DNA of 20,124 bases, taken from assembly GCA_024811115.1 (NCBI GenBank), contig JAKOGH010000770.1, positions 1 to 20,124 of the forward strand, in the 5' to 3' direction. Below the pieces are notes generated by a model, which worked only from the letters and a program-made list of their open reading frames with translations, was not told the origin of the DNA and did not search any database. Positions 1-9,773 of the stretch are shown piece by piece; within the stretch, counting starts at the first letter, position 1, and the number at the start of each line of letters is the position of its first letter. Origin of the DNA: Terana coerulea. Its lineage: Eukaryota > Basidiomycota > Agaricomycetes > Polyporales > Phanerochaetaceae. The position numbers and the translations under genes were made by a program.

Positions 1-1750
1 CGAGTCGGGATGCCATCGCCTCGAGTACATGCAATTGTTGTCAAGAAACGACTGGCTGGGTCCCGTTTCCGCATCTCCAGGAGCTTCATAAGGCATGTCC
101 GCTGTCTGCGATTCATCCAATCCTGTTCATCCATACAGAATGATTACCCACGTCGAAGAGGTCGCCCGACGGTGAAACACCCGACAGGAATTGCTGCGCA
201 GGTAGATGGCGCAGTCCCGCACGTGCCGGAATCCACTTATCGCGTGTGGCGACGGCTAGGCAACGACCGTACAAGTCCGTTTGATAGAGCATGCGGAGCA
301 TGGATGCGCGTTCTAAATTTTTTTGCTTATGAGCAAATGAGAATTTCAGAATCAATGGGGGCTCACTCACGGGCCTCAGGCTACCATCTCATCTCCAACT
401 CCACACTAGAAAAAGCGGCGAAAGGGCTTCGTGAGCGAGGCCAAGCGCAAGGCAAGCACAGCGTTGCCTGCGACCAGTCTCGAAAGCCGTGAGGCTGGCG
501 GTGGGGAGACCGCAATGGAAAGTAGCTCGGAACCCTGAAAACAGCTTCTCGGGTTTCTGTGCGTCGAGCTGCTGAATATTGCGAAGACGCTGCGTTCGTT
601 TTCTACGGTCGCCAGCTTGATCAGGCCGTTAGATGCGCCGAAATCCTGCATATAAGACTGCCGCTCACCAGTGTCGCTGCCAACCGCTGAACCCCATTCC
701 TTCGTGTAGCAATATTCCGTCCTTTCCGGGGCGGCGCCTCCCTCAGAAACTGACATAGACAGCGGTTGGTTGGTTTTCTCTTGTTTACAGAGGGGCAGCG
801 GCGTCGCCGACGAGGTTGCTGGCCGCGCAGCTGGTGAACCGGCTGAGGCTTCCATTGTGTAGATAACGTTGTATAGTGTGATCGCGTTGTAACGTAAGTC
901 GGAGAGAATGCGACTGTGGCGGGGATCTTCGAGGTAGAAGTTGATGAAGAACGGCGTGAACCAGTCGCAGTCGGGCAACACCTAGAAAGCATTTGTTCAG
1001 CTTTCAGCCGCTGAGTTGGGTGCTGCGAACGTACCCTGACAGCGATAATGTGCATAAAAAACTTGGACCACGCCCTGTTCGTGAGCACGATTTAGAGTGG
1101 CGTTGGGTCATTATCCAATGTGAACTACCTAAATCATTCTCAGTACGTGCCATTGTACATATATTCAAGAACGCGTACCTCCATAGAATCCGCCGTGTCC
1201 CCCAGTAGAGCTCTGTACATCTCTCACACGCCTGGCCGGTTCGTTGGGATAAGGCCTACACATCATGCACTATGCTTGTCTCTCCGCTGCCCGATGAGCG
1301 CCTGCCCGACGACATCCGCAGTATGAGGATGGTTCCAAAAGTTTTGGGTTGCGGCATGGGATGGGGAAGTAGCGTCAAGGACCGAGCCGTCGTGCCATGC
1401 TGTCGAGGTGTCGGTGCATCTGCAGGGTAATCATGCGGACGCCGTGCGCAGATGTACGCTTCGAGGATGAATATCGATGAATGTCGGGGTTGCGGGATCG
1501 GGCGCAGAACCCGCGGGTTGACTACCTCGACGCAATTATAATGCTGTACATAAGCATATGGTGCTGTGAGGCGTCAAGCGGGGCGAGGACAGGTGGGAGA
1601 AGGAGGTGCAGTGCAGAGCGCGACGCGTCCGCCGCTGTTCGAGCGTGGTGGCGTTAGCGGCACGTGCATTACACGTGGCAAGCGTTTTGGAACAAGCGCC
1701 GTCTCCTGTCGCCTCCGTTTCTTGACTCTGGAACTTGACTGATATCAAGC
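1..1750 (-). pseudogene. Family X gene, copy A (unknown function, runs off the left edge)
   Basis: I do not recognise this gene. It is identified by homology to two other copies in the window (9774-11880 and 15261-19440), all on the minus strand. Seen: an upstream block at 1750-1179; an intron at 1178-1129 (GTACGC donor, TTTAG acceptor, 50 bp); a short exon; an intron at 1034-982 (53 bp); then an exon open for about 191 codons from 981 to 406, starting around LPDCDWFTPFFINFY. A further intron at about 370-310 ends in CTCATAAG, followed by an exon that continues leftward. All three introns have counterparts in copies B and C. The frame aligning with the other copies meets a stop near 400, and the 5' region is not open in one frame, so this copy looks degraded. 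It lies divergently from the DUF6533 gene at 2547. No signal peptide or catalytic motif was recognised. Confidence 0.5.
1661..1677. promoter_or_regulatory. Paired CACGTG E-boxes, 5-bp spacing (copy A)
   Basis: CACGTG at 1661-1666 and again at 1672-1677, separated by CATTA. The same pair with the same 5-bp gap is present at 11778-11794 and 19411-19427, at the equivalent place near the 5' end of each family X gene. CACGTG is the classic site of bHLH regulators in fungi. Whether it lies in a promoter, a 5' leader or coding sequence is not settled. Confidence 0.6.
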
Positions 1751-1757
1751 GACTCGG

Positions 1758-1767
1758 TATTTATATA
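1758..1767 (-). promoter_or_regulatory. Possible TATA box for family X copy A
   Basis: Read on the minus strand this is TATATAAATA. The ATG at 1748 lies only about 10 bp downstream, too close for a start codon if this box sets transcription, so true translation would begin further in. No equally clear box was seen at the same position in copies B or C. Confidence 0.3.
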
Positions 1768-2465
1768 CGTCGTATATAGCGCATATTCTGAGCTCGGCTA
1801 CTCGTTGCTAACAGGGTAATTGCTTGCAGGCAATACACATGGGAATGAAGCTTGAAGAACGAGCGCAATTCCGTCGTGCGGTGTCACTGACTCGGCCCTG
1901 TCATGCCGCTACCTGCATCTGGCCGGGCTCTTACCCGGCCGTCTCCCGGGGCACACATCTAGGACTCTCCGAATCTCTGGTTTCACCCGCTCAGAATTGA
2001 GCGATATCTGCACAAACTTCGATGCTACCCTGGTCGACCAGCGCTTCGTCCCGAACACATGTCCGGTCGTTTTCGGGGACGAATAAGACCAGATACAACG
2101 AGTCGTTGTGTCGGAGGAATCGCCACCTCTCGTATTGTATCTGTGGTCCCTTTCTCTGCAGGTTCTCGTGCGTCTATCTGTTTACTTATATCATCTACCC
2201 ACCGCCTCACGTCTTCCATGCCAGCAACCCTGAATTGTGATCTTCTCTTAGCACCTACCGGCTTTCTACCCGCGCGCAAACCTCGTCCGCGCCTATGTTC
2301 TCGGACGATGGTGTACGAAGCTACTTCCTTTTCACATGTGCTGCGGCTGCATGCACGATAAACTCAAGACGGGATCCCGGTCTCGGAGGATATCAATGCG
2401 TCAGTATTGCGTTTATCTGCGAAGAACCGAGCTGTCAAGGTTTCAACCGTAAAAGGTCTGTCAGA
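1768..2465. other. Divergent intergenic region between family X copy A and DUF6533 copy A
   Basis: The part at about 1795-1945 is homologous to two adjacent blocks in the equivalent region of copy B (11893-12020 and 12059-12190) and weakly to copy C near 19580-19660. The part from about 2025 to 2350 has no counterpart in copy B. On the minus strand it holds an 84-codon frame (2279-2025) whose middle, around MEDVRRWVDDISKQ, looks protein-like, possibly a gene or transposon fragment. No terminal repeats were found around it. Confidence 0.35.
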
Positions 2466-2472
2466 CGGATAC

Positions 2473-2480
2473 ATATATAT
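2473..2480 (+). promoter_or_regulatory. TATA-like box of DUF6533 copy A
   Basis: ATATATAT lies 67 bp upstream of the ATG at 2547. Copy B has TATATAAA at 13121, 68 bp upstream of its ATG, so a TATA element at this distance is common to both copies. Confidence 0.4.
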
Positions 2481-2546
2481 GAGTGAAAATTTTCACCAGG
2501 TACGTCTGGATGCCGTTCCCCCGCAAGACACTATCTCGCTGATACT

Positions 2547-4164
2547 ATGCCAACTTCCAATGCAACAGATATGCAAGAATACTCTAATGAGTATGTCCAC
2601 CAGCTGCTCTCCGTCAGCACGGGCTCATACCGACTTTCTACCCAGGGTGTTGGCCGGCTATGCTACCTTTGCGATCAGTGGTGAGCAGCATCGAGAAGCC
2701 GTGCTACTCATAAGCTTACGCACTGACTCAGGAATCATTAGCAATGACCATCTATGAATTTATTATCACGCTCAGGCTAGAAATTGCCAGTGTGTGGACC
2801 AGAAAATGGACCGCGATGTCCGTTCTTCTCATCAGCACGCGCTGGATTATGGTGCTGAACCCCATTATCACGTACCTGCCACTGTCGCCTACGGTACGTG
2901 AATTCTTTCTGGGCAGAGTGACGACGAGCCATTAATCATCGAATGACAGAGGTCAGGTGCTTCCCGCTATCCAGCTGGACACAATTTGACGTAAAGTTCG
3001 CAGCTGCAGACCCCTCGCCCTCCTCTCCAAGATCTGCTACCTCATTGGCTACGTCCAGGTCGCACGTAAGTATCGGGCCGCTCCAGTATAGGTCAATGCA
3101 TACGTCTAACTTTCGGCTTGTACAGTATTTTCTGCGCTTCGGGTGACCGCCATTTGGAGCGCGTGGCGGTATCACAAAATTATCTTCGCCGTCGTTCTGC
3201 TCCTTGGGTTGGTGCCGTTCTGCACGAACCTGGTAAGGATCTGGCCTTTTTGATGTCTACGGCTGGAATACTCACCATGAGTCCAGTTTGGGACTTCCCG
3301 CTCCAGCTACGTGTACTTTGATCCGCCGCGGTCCACGTGTACTAACATCGTTAACGTTCCGGGTAATATCAATGAAAGGTGCGGCAAGGACTACGTTCCA
3401 GCAAATTGGTGCGCTGAGTAGTACGCTCAGGCGTGCGTATACAGTGTTCAAAGCCTGGCCTTGACAATGTGTACTCATCCAGATGCACAGTTGCCTTCGC
3501 TACGAGGGGCGCACTCGTGATCGCAGATGCGTTGGTTCTGGTCTTGACGTGGATCAAGACCTTTGGACAATGGCGGCAAGCGAGACGCTTCAAGCTGTCG
3601 CTGTCGGTCTCGTCGTGCCTTCTCCGTGACGGTGAGTCGTGCCCTGCCTCTCTGCAGGCATGTAGCTCACAGTTTTTGCAAGGTACCTGGTATTTCCTGT
3701 ACGCTGCTTGCTTCCAAACGCACATGTAGCACTGACGCTTCGCGCCATGTGTCATTTTATAGCGCCCTACTAAGCTTCAACGTTGCGCAAATGGCAACTA
3801 TCGGTGCTTCTACGGGGGTACGTGTCATCTCTTCCGGGAATGCACTACTGATAGCGCGTGTAACTAGAGCGAAGCCGTGGCGCAGCAGCTGATTGTGTCC
3901 ATGGTGAGTCCGCGGTGCTCCAAACCCCGCTGCACTGAATTTGAACAACCACCGTAGCCTCCTATCCCTATGAGCCGCTTCATGCTCAATTTACGCCAGC
4001 TCAGTACAAACAGCGGGACACAAGCAGCATACGCTTCGCAACTCTCGATGCCAAACTTCAGGGTCCCATCAGACCTGGTTGGCAACATCGGCGAGCCGCT
4101 CGATCATGGACAGGCCGAGTGGAATCGTTATGAAGACGACGTGAATGAAGCAGATGGCCGTTGA
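2547..4164 (+). CDS. DUF6533-family multi-pass membrane protein, copy A
   Basis: Predicted integral membrane protein of the basidiomycete DUF6533 family, of unknown biochemical role. Exons by eye: 2547-2612, 2646-2680, 2742-2893, 2950-2951 (2-nt microexon), 3004-3065, 3126-3232, 3287-3362, 3431-3631, 3683-3698 (16 nt), 3763-3817, 3868-3903, 3958-4164. Exons 2 to 12 join in one open frame of 949 nt. The N-terminal signature reads IYEFIITLRLEIASVWTRKW. Hydrophobic segments follow around LLISTRWIMVLNPIITYLPL, IIFAVVLLLGLVPF, ALVIADALVLVLTWIKTF and TWYFLALLSFNVAQM. The C-terminal tail has RFMLNLRQL and NFRVPSDLVGNIGEP, both typical of the family. Oddity: the first intron would be only 33 bp and its GT donor puts ATG 2547 out of frame. 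Using ATG 2587 instead gives an open protein of about 324 residues. N-terminal residues from 2547 resemble copy B (EYVHQLLS against AYVQELLS), so donor damage is likely. It may be functional through the later start. Confidence 0.82.
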
Positions 4165-5464
4165 GCTGGACCCAGTCGCTTAATCCTCCGCTGTCGCGAA
4201 CATATGAGGTGGGTGTGCTCCTTATTTATTCTTTCTACGACAAACTCACTTGGGACCATCGTAGACAATAGTATTCGGTATCCGAGAAGAGGCACATGAG
4301 GAAATAGTAATAGGTCGTCGGTCAAGGTTCTCCTCTGTACGGGAAACCTTCATCGACGTCGTAATAAGAATATTTGCACTTTAATAGCCATTGCGAATGC
4401 AACTGCCCGTGTAACAGAGCTTAATTCAACTCAACCTCAAAACTCGCTAGTGCATTCTTGGTGCTATGCACCACGCGTGCGCGCATGTGTGCGATACGAG
4501 CACGGCCTCAGCCTGCTCCCCTGTACCCGCTCGACCCCATCGCCTTCACGGGCAGATGTTCACAATCCTCCTCGGCATATTCCACAGCTTGTACGTATAG
4601 CGGCGCCACTGCAAGTGCACGGGTGGGCGCAAAATGATTACATCGCAGACACATCGTGATAATGACCAGCGACGTCTGTACATAGTCGCGCGTCCGGATG
4701 TGCGAGGTGGAGGGCCTTGTGTGCCGTGGCCCTTTGCGCCGCTCGTACTAAGCGAGGTGAGGCAGCCCACCTTGCACTTGTATCAGATGCAATTCTCCCG
4801 GTGACGATATATAAATGGCCGTAAGCTGCGCATGCTAAGTGCTAACCGGCTTTCCATCGGGTACTCGCAGGCATAGCACAGGTACTACACACCGTAAATA
4901 TAGAGATACGACGAGCCGGCTGAAGTGGATCAAAACATCGTGCGTGCAAGCTGCTAGCTTTCACATCTGTCCGGAATCCAGATGGCAAAGCAGGTCATTT
5001 GCTCAATATCGCTGGACGAAATGTCCAAACAACAATTCCATTTTAGACTTCATCATACAAGTACAGTGCAGCGCAAGGCCGCGCGGGTGCAACACAAACA
5101 ACAGCCGGTTCTACGCCGTACAGTAATGTCAAGTATCCAAGCGAGTTTCACTATCCATGAAAGCACAAGCGACTCCAGCAAAGAATAGGTCAGAATTGTA
5201 TCTTGACCTCTGACCTGCTGGACTCATTCCGTATGTCTTCGGATGTATCGTACACACAGGCGAGTATGAACGGGGGACCACTTCGCCGCGCTCGAGCGTC
5301 CGAGTTGACGTTTTTCTGCCAGCTACTGTGCATTTAGCCACGAATCGCTGGGTGCACGTTCTCGATTGTACTCACCTCCACGGCATCTGGCTGGGTTTCT
5401 GCGGAATCAGGGTGACACTCATGAACACTTCGCAGTTATAGCAGTTTGCACCCGTCAGCGGTCT
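4165..5464. other. Intergenic region, no confident gene
   Basis: No frame here has a recognisable domain or homology to the rest of the window. A TATA-like TATATAAAT at 4808-4816 precedes short plus-strand frames at 4839-5126 and 4982-5188. A minus-strand stretch around 5250-5190 (DTSEDIRNESS) looks mildly protein-like. None can be supported as a gene. Confidence 0.3.
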
Positions 5465-7155
5465 CTACTGTGGGTTACTTCGCAATTTCTTGAAGGAGCT
5501 TGCAGCGGAAGACATCGGTAGTGTGTGTGTGAAAGGTGAAGATATGTACCCTGAAGAGAACCGATGGTGATAGGTGAGCGAACAAATTGAAAGTAAGACG
5601 AACACAAGACGTACCTTTCTCTTTCACCCATGGATAGTTGTCTGTCCATATTACAGGCTTCTCGTACATCGCCCGCAGCTTGCAGAGAGCGAGCACACGC
5701 TCGTTGTCGCAATCAGCGCAGCAAGGACATCCGTGTCCTTAGTCGATTCTCCCTCATACAAGAGCAGCGTTCCATCGTCCTCCCGCACATTCGCAATTGC
5801 ATCCCGCTCCAACCCATCTCGCCCAGCTGCGACGCGTATCCACCGCAGATCCTCGTCAGCGCAGCTCGGGAGTAGCAGTGGACAGCGGGCCCGACATATG
5901 GAAGAAGAGGGCCACGGAGCCCGGCTCTGCAGCTCGATGCGGAACCGCGCCGGGTAACGCGTGCTGAGGCGAGGTAGCGGGTCGGACGTCGGGTGAATGC
6001 ATGGGCAGGGACGCATGTGAATAAAGGCGTGAGCTCAATGGGCACCATTTATGAATTGTGAGCTGAACATGTAGCGGTAAGGTGAAAACTGAGTGATGCG
6101 GTCCATGGTCCGTTGCTTCGATGCGTTCGGAGGTACCTCAACGGGCAACTCACGAGGGCGTGCCGGAGACAAGGTGCGTCGAGGTGTGGACGTCATGCGG
6201 TAAAGCTTTGGTAGAAGCCAGGATCTCGTCGTCCTGGATGCGGTGTACATGCTGTGGATAAGCGGGTGTCCCGTTCCGTTGCCGTGTTTCCTGGGCTTTC
6301 TGAAGGCAACATCTGTCGTCTGTGGTACACCGAGTCATGGCTAGGGCAGATAGCAGGCATCCGCGCAGAAGTGGTCCGTGTCAAAGTGGTTGTGCAATGA
6401 TGACACGGCCCATCGGCTTGCAACACGTACAGGCGACGCGGGTGACTGCGCACTTAGACGAATGGTCGCGCGGTTCTGCGTGTCACTTATCCCGGACAGC
6501 TTGTACACCGATTTATCGCGACAGTCTCGTATGCTTGAATTTGACAAGGATTTCAAACCGAGCACTGGCAACAAAGTCCCTGTCTAGCCAAGCGCATGCA
6601 CAGCGGACTTATGGATTCTTCAACGCACCCCCGAGAAGCGTCATGGACGTGAAGTAGAATGCGGCAGCGAAGGGGTAAATATACGCTGGTCGAGGAAGAC
6701 CTGCCACGAATGTGTCCTGCTTTGGCGTGCGACGGTGAGGATGAAGGACCTGCACAGTCTCGTAAGGCAATAGTGCGCATAGGCGAGCTGGACTGCACCG
6801 TGTTGAGAACCCAGGTAATCAACGTTGCGAGCACCGGCATCCTGCGCGTTGTCAGCCTGTCGAGAAAAGCACACATCTTAAGTGAGGGTACGTACGGTCA
6901 CATGAAGTTGCCTTCCCAGTTCTATAGAACTACACACAGCTCCACGATTACACCTCGGTCAGCACCGCACAGAAGCACATGCGCGTCGTGACTGTACCCT
7001 TGCTTCTTCTCGGCGAACCGCTGCGCGATGATGTCGGCCATCGGATGTATTTGACCATGCGTTCGCGCACTGCGCTTGTTATGGCCACGCTCGAAGTTTG
7101 CGCTGCGTAACTTCGTTAGAAGGCTGTGCACCGCAGAACATCGTACCGCGCTCAC
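5465..7155 (-). pseudogene. Unidentified multi-exon gene, probably degraded
   Basis: I do not recognise the product. At the 3' end the frame NERVLALCKLRAMYEKPVIW continues to VKEK, preceded by a Cys-rich run (CPCCADC). An intron at 5614-5551 (64 bp, GTACGT donor, TTCAG acceptor) then leads to a short last exon, PMSSAASSFKKLRSNPQ, ending with TAG at 5465-5467. This 3' part looks like real coding sequence. Upstream, a frame at about 6016-5720 is rich in charged residues (RDGLERDAIANVREDDG). A 5' exon at about 7155-6945 contains MADIIAQRFAEKK, faintly like MDIVAQQLMEQG in family X copy C at about 18370, so a distant relation to family X is possible. The frames between about 6900 and 6050 are interrupted and could not be joined. 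Either it has more introns than I resolved or it is a decayed gene. Confidence 0.35.
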
Positions 7156-8135
7156 CTACACGCATTGAGACAGATGTTATCGTTGAATCATGGCGTGACG
7201 GCGAGGGTGGTTTCCTATGCGTGCGCGGCGGGGAATAGACAGGCGAGGTGGGTCAATGACATTGGTGCGGGATGCGAGAAAGGCGTGCATTGCAGTGTGG
7301 GCACACATCGCGGTACTTCATCCAATATGGGAGTTAGCTACCAGATCCCCAGCGGCAGTGTTCGGCTATCCAAGGACTGCACGGGCGAGACCGCGAGAGA
7401 GTATAGACATGGCGAGCAAGGAAGCGGGAACTGGTGGATGTGCGCAAGGTGGTCGAGGTATTTGCCTCGCCATCCCGACGGGAGTTTGCGCTTGTGGCCC
7501 CGCTTCCACTTCCGCGCGTTGCCGAGCTACGGCATTGCCGCTGAGAGGCTCAGATTGATCTCCGCTTCCACTCGGACTTCGGCAATGCTGTGAAGAACTT
7601 GGGAGAACGCAAGCTACGCTCTGCTAGTCACTGCATGTGGTCTGTAACTAGAGGATAAAATATCTACCTGTCGCTTGACTGTGCCAATGCCTCCTTGACG
7701 GCTGAATTTGAATGGTATTCGCGATGGAGAGGCTTGGTGGCATCTGGCCACATGTAACGGGAATCTGCGAGGCGGCCAGAGCGCTTTCGTCTTTTGTAGC
7801 TCAACTCTTGACTGTCGTCGACGAACAGTGTCAGGGTACAGTACTTACGTATAAAACAGAACTCAAGAAGTGTTGCTGACCAATCCGCTCGCAGGTACTA
7901 CCCCTTGGGTGTGTCCTCTGTAGGACGGCAACGCGGCGACTTCATGCTTCGACAACAACTCGTCGTATTCTCCATGCAAAGTTTGTGTCACGCGTCGGCC
8001 CTAGATTCGGCGACTAACAACTATTAAACTATTACGGCTGTACCTTGTATACTTAGGTTCCCGCAATTGCAAGCAAGACCATAAGTACTACCGTTCGCCA
8101 GACGTTTGAGGCATCGATCTCTTTGCATTCGAATA
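7156..8135. other. No supported gene
   Basis: The only long frame is a 155-codon plus-strand frame at 7126-7593 with low-complexity, GC-driven composition and no recognisable domain. From 7600 to 8135 all frames are heavily interrupted. No terminal repeats or structured RNA were seen. Confidence 0.4.
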
Positions 8136-9645
8136 TCAGCTTCTTGGCTGCCGCTGTGGGTACATGTTGTTCTTCGGCGTACTGCTTGAGCTAAAGACAT
8201 CCATAGTCATGCAGTGCAACAAGATATCAATCAAGCCAGTATATTCTGCGGCATTGCCTCTTTGGCTTTCCGAACACGTTCGGCCTAATACTGTACCACA
8301 ACGTACGGGAAAGCTCTGTTTGGCGGCGTCCTTTACCCGCACACATACGACTGTCGGGTACCTCGGGCCTTGGCAAGAATAGGATAACCTTTCGATCTGG
8401 CGGAGCAGACATGCCCTTTGTTCTGAGTCTCCAAGCCAAGTAATAACGCTTCCTTGATGCCGAGTATGTCATTATTCGTACCTCCAGCTTGTGGAGTACC
8501 CTTCCTCATTTATGCCTCAGACGCTGATTTCGGCTTGTGTCGCTGCGAGCAGCTTTGTGCCACTCTTCAGGAGTATAGAATCCAGGATCCATGGCCTCCT
8601 TCGTCTCCTGAGTGCGGGTGTCAAGAACACCCATTGATTTATCACTTAATGTGCAGCTCAAGTTGAAATCTTCAAGGGACTAGGGTCTTGCTGTATGTGA
8701 AGGTTCAACGCTCGCTGCGGAAATTGCCCAAACCTAAAGCTGCTTCTATTGCACATTTCAATAGCTGGTCCGTCCAGATCTTCTTCGTCTGTACCATGTA
8801 CGGGCCGCACATTTGATACTGTCGCGCGCACCTTAATGCAAACGCGCAACCCAATGCAAATCGTGTTTCCTGACTTTCGCGTTGAATGTGAGGATCTCAG
8901 AATATTAGTGCAGATAGTACATGGCAATAGTACTGTATATATGTAGCGATATGGGACGAAGGGTAGTACTGCGCCCTACACATGAGAAACAGCTTGCAGA
9001 GAGGGATTTTGTGGTCACAGATAGCGAAGATCTTGCCTGAAAACATGATCTTGAGTGCAGCGGAGGTCTCTAGATCCCATTTCATAGGTTGCTCTTTCGT
9101 TTTGGGCTGCCCGATCTTGATATACTTGACACAGACAATGCGTTTTGTTGTTCTGGTGGTTGTGGACGTGACAGGGCTCGAGAGAGTGACACTAGGCGCA
9201 TGAGCTTTGAACCCGATAAGGCAATGCATGACAATGTGCCGGGCGGAGAATGGAGGGACCGGCCGACTTGCCGCTGTGACAGCTCTGTTTCAAATCGTGA
9301 CAAAGTGCGCAACTGTGTGCAAATCTCAACATGCCTGAACGGCAACCTTCCGACACGACTCCCCCAGCTCGTTAAACCACTGTAAATTCAAATTATCTGC
9401 GAGACGTCCAGACACATCTTTATATGTACAAAGCGCCGGTTTAAAGAGAACGCTGTTCTCCAGGGGGCCCGAATAGCGAAACCGTTTGCACTAAGGTGCG
9501 CGCGACAGTACTTACCTTGCGTTGCCATCTTCTTGCTGCGAAGCGAGACTTCAAAAGGCTGGCTTGTTACAGGGTGATAAGGCCCCCAACACACTTGATC
9601 CCACGCCACAAAGCTTTGAGGTCGATACCTTAGACGCCAGCACAT
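8136..9645 (-). pseudogene. Unidentified gene remnant interrupted by a transposon
   Basis: Pieces of protein-like sequence occur on the minus strand: 9645-9509 (ending RSKKMATQGK), 8816-8705 (KKIWTDQLLKCAIEAALGLG), about 8635-8510 (EAMDPGFYTPEEWHKAARSD) and 8342-8136 (LIDILLHCMTMDVF). The product is not recognised; the YTPEEW piece slightly recalls retroelement Gag proteins, but this is weak. The first two pieces fall in the same frame if the TA-flanked element at 8819-9508 and one TA are ignored, giving an 82-residue open frame. This suggests the element landed in an exon. Later pieces are separated by stops and frame changes. The sequence inside the element between 9230 and 8900 has its own open minus-strand frame (TSAALKIMFSGKIFAICD), also unidentified. 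Confidence 0.35.
8819..9508. mobile_element. TA-flanked DNA transposon, non-autonomous, about 690 bp
   Basis: Terminal inverted repeats of 26 bp: CTGTCGCGCGCACCTTA followed by ATGCAAACG at 8819-8844, and the reverse complement at 9483-9508, with a single mismatch. Both ends are flanked by TA (8817-8818 and 9509-9510), the target duplication of Tc1/mariner-type elements. The interior has no DDE/D transposase I could recognise, although the 8897-9229 minus frame is open. The termini share CTGT and the TA target with the MITE at 12570-12836, but the rest of the repeats differ. Confidence 0.75.
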
Positions 9646-9773
9646 GTAAACCTTTTGCCCAGCTCGGGGGACCTAGTTCTAAGCTCCAATACTATGCAAT
9701 TACACTGATAGAATTGTATAATGAGCACATGAGGGTTCCAACAAAAGTTTAGTAAAGAACGAGGTGCACGATG

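Noticed and set aside
5518..5531. Short GT microsatellite
   Set aside because: Only about six repeat units, within the proposed last exon; unremarkable in length.
7126..7593. 155-codon plus-strand open frame
   Set aside because: No recognisable domain, no homologue in the other blocks, and composition typical of a chance frame in GC-rich DNA.
8164..9752. Possible fourth DUF6533 gene on the plus strand, expected if the middle block were another cassette
   Set aside because: None of the DUF6533 landmarks (YEYLLTFGQEV, LTWIKTF, RFMLNLRQL, GNIGEP) is visible in any plus frame there.
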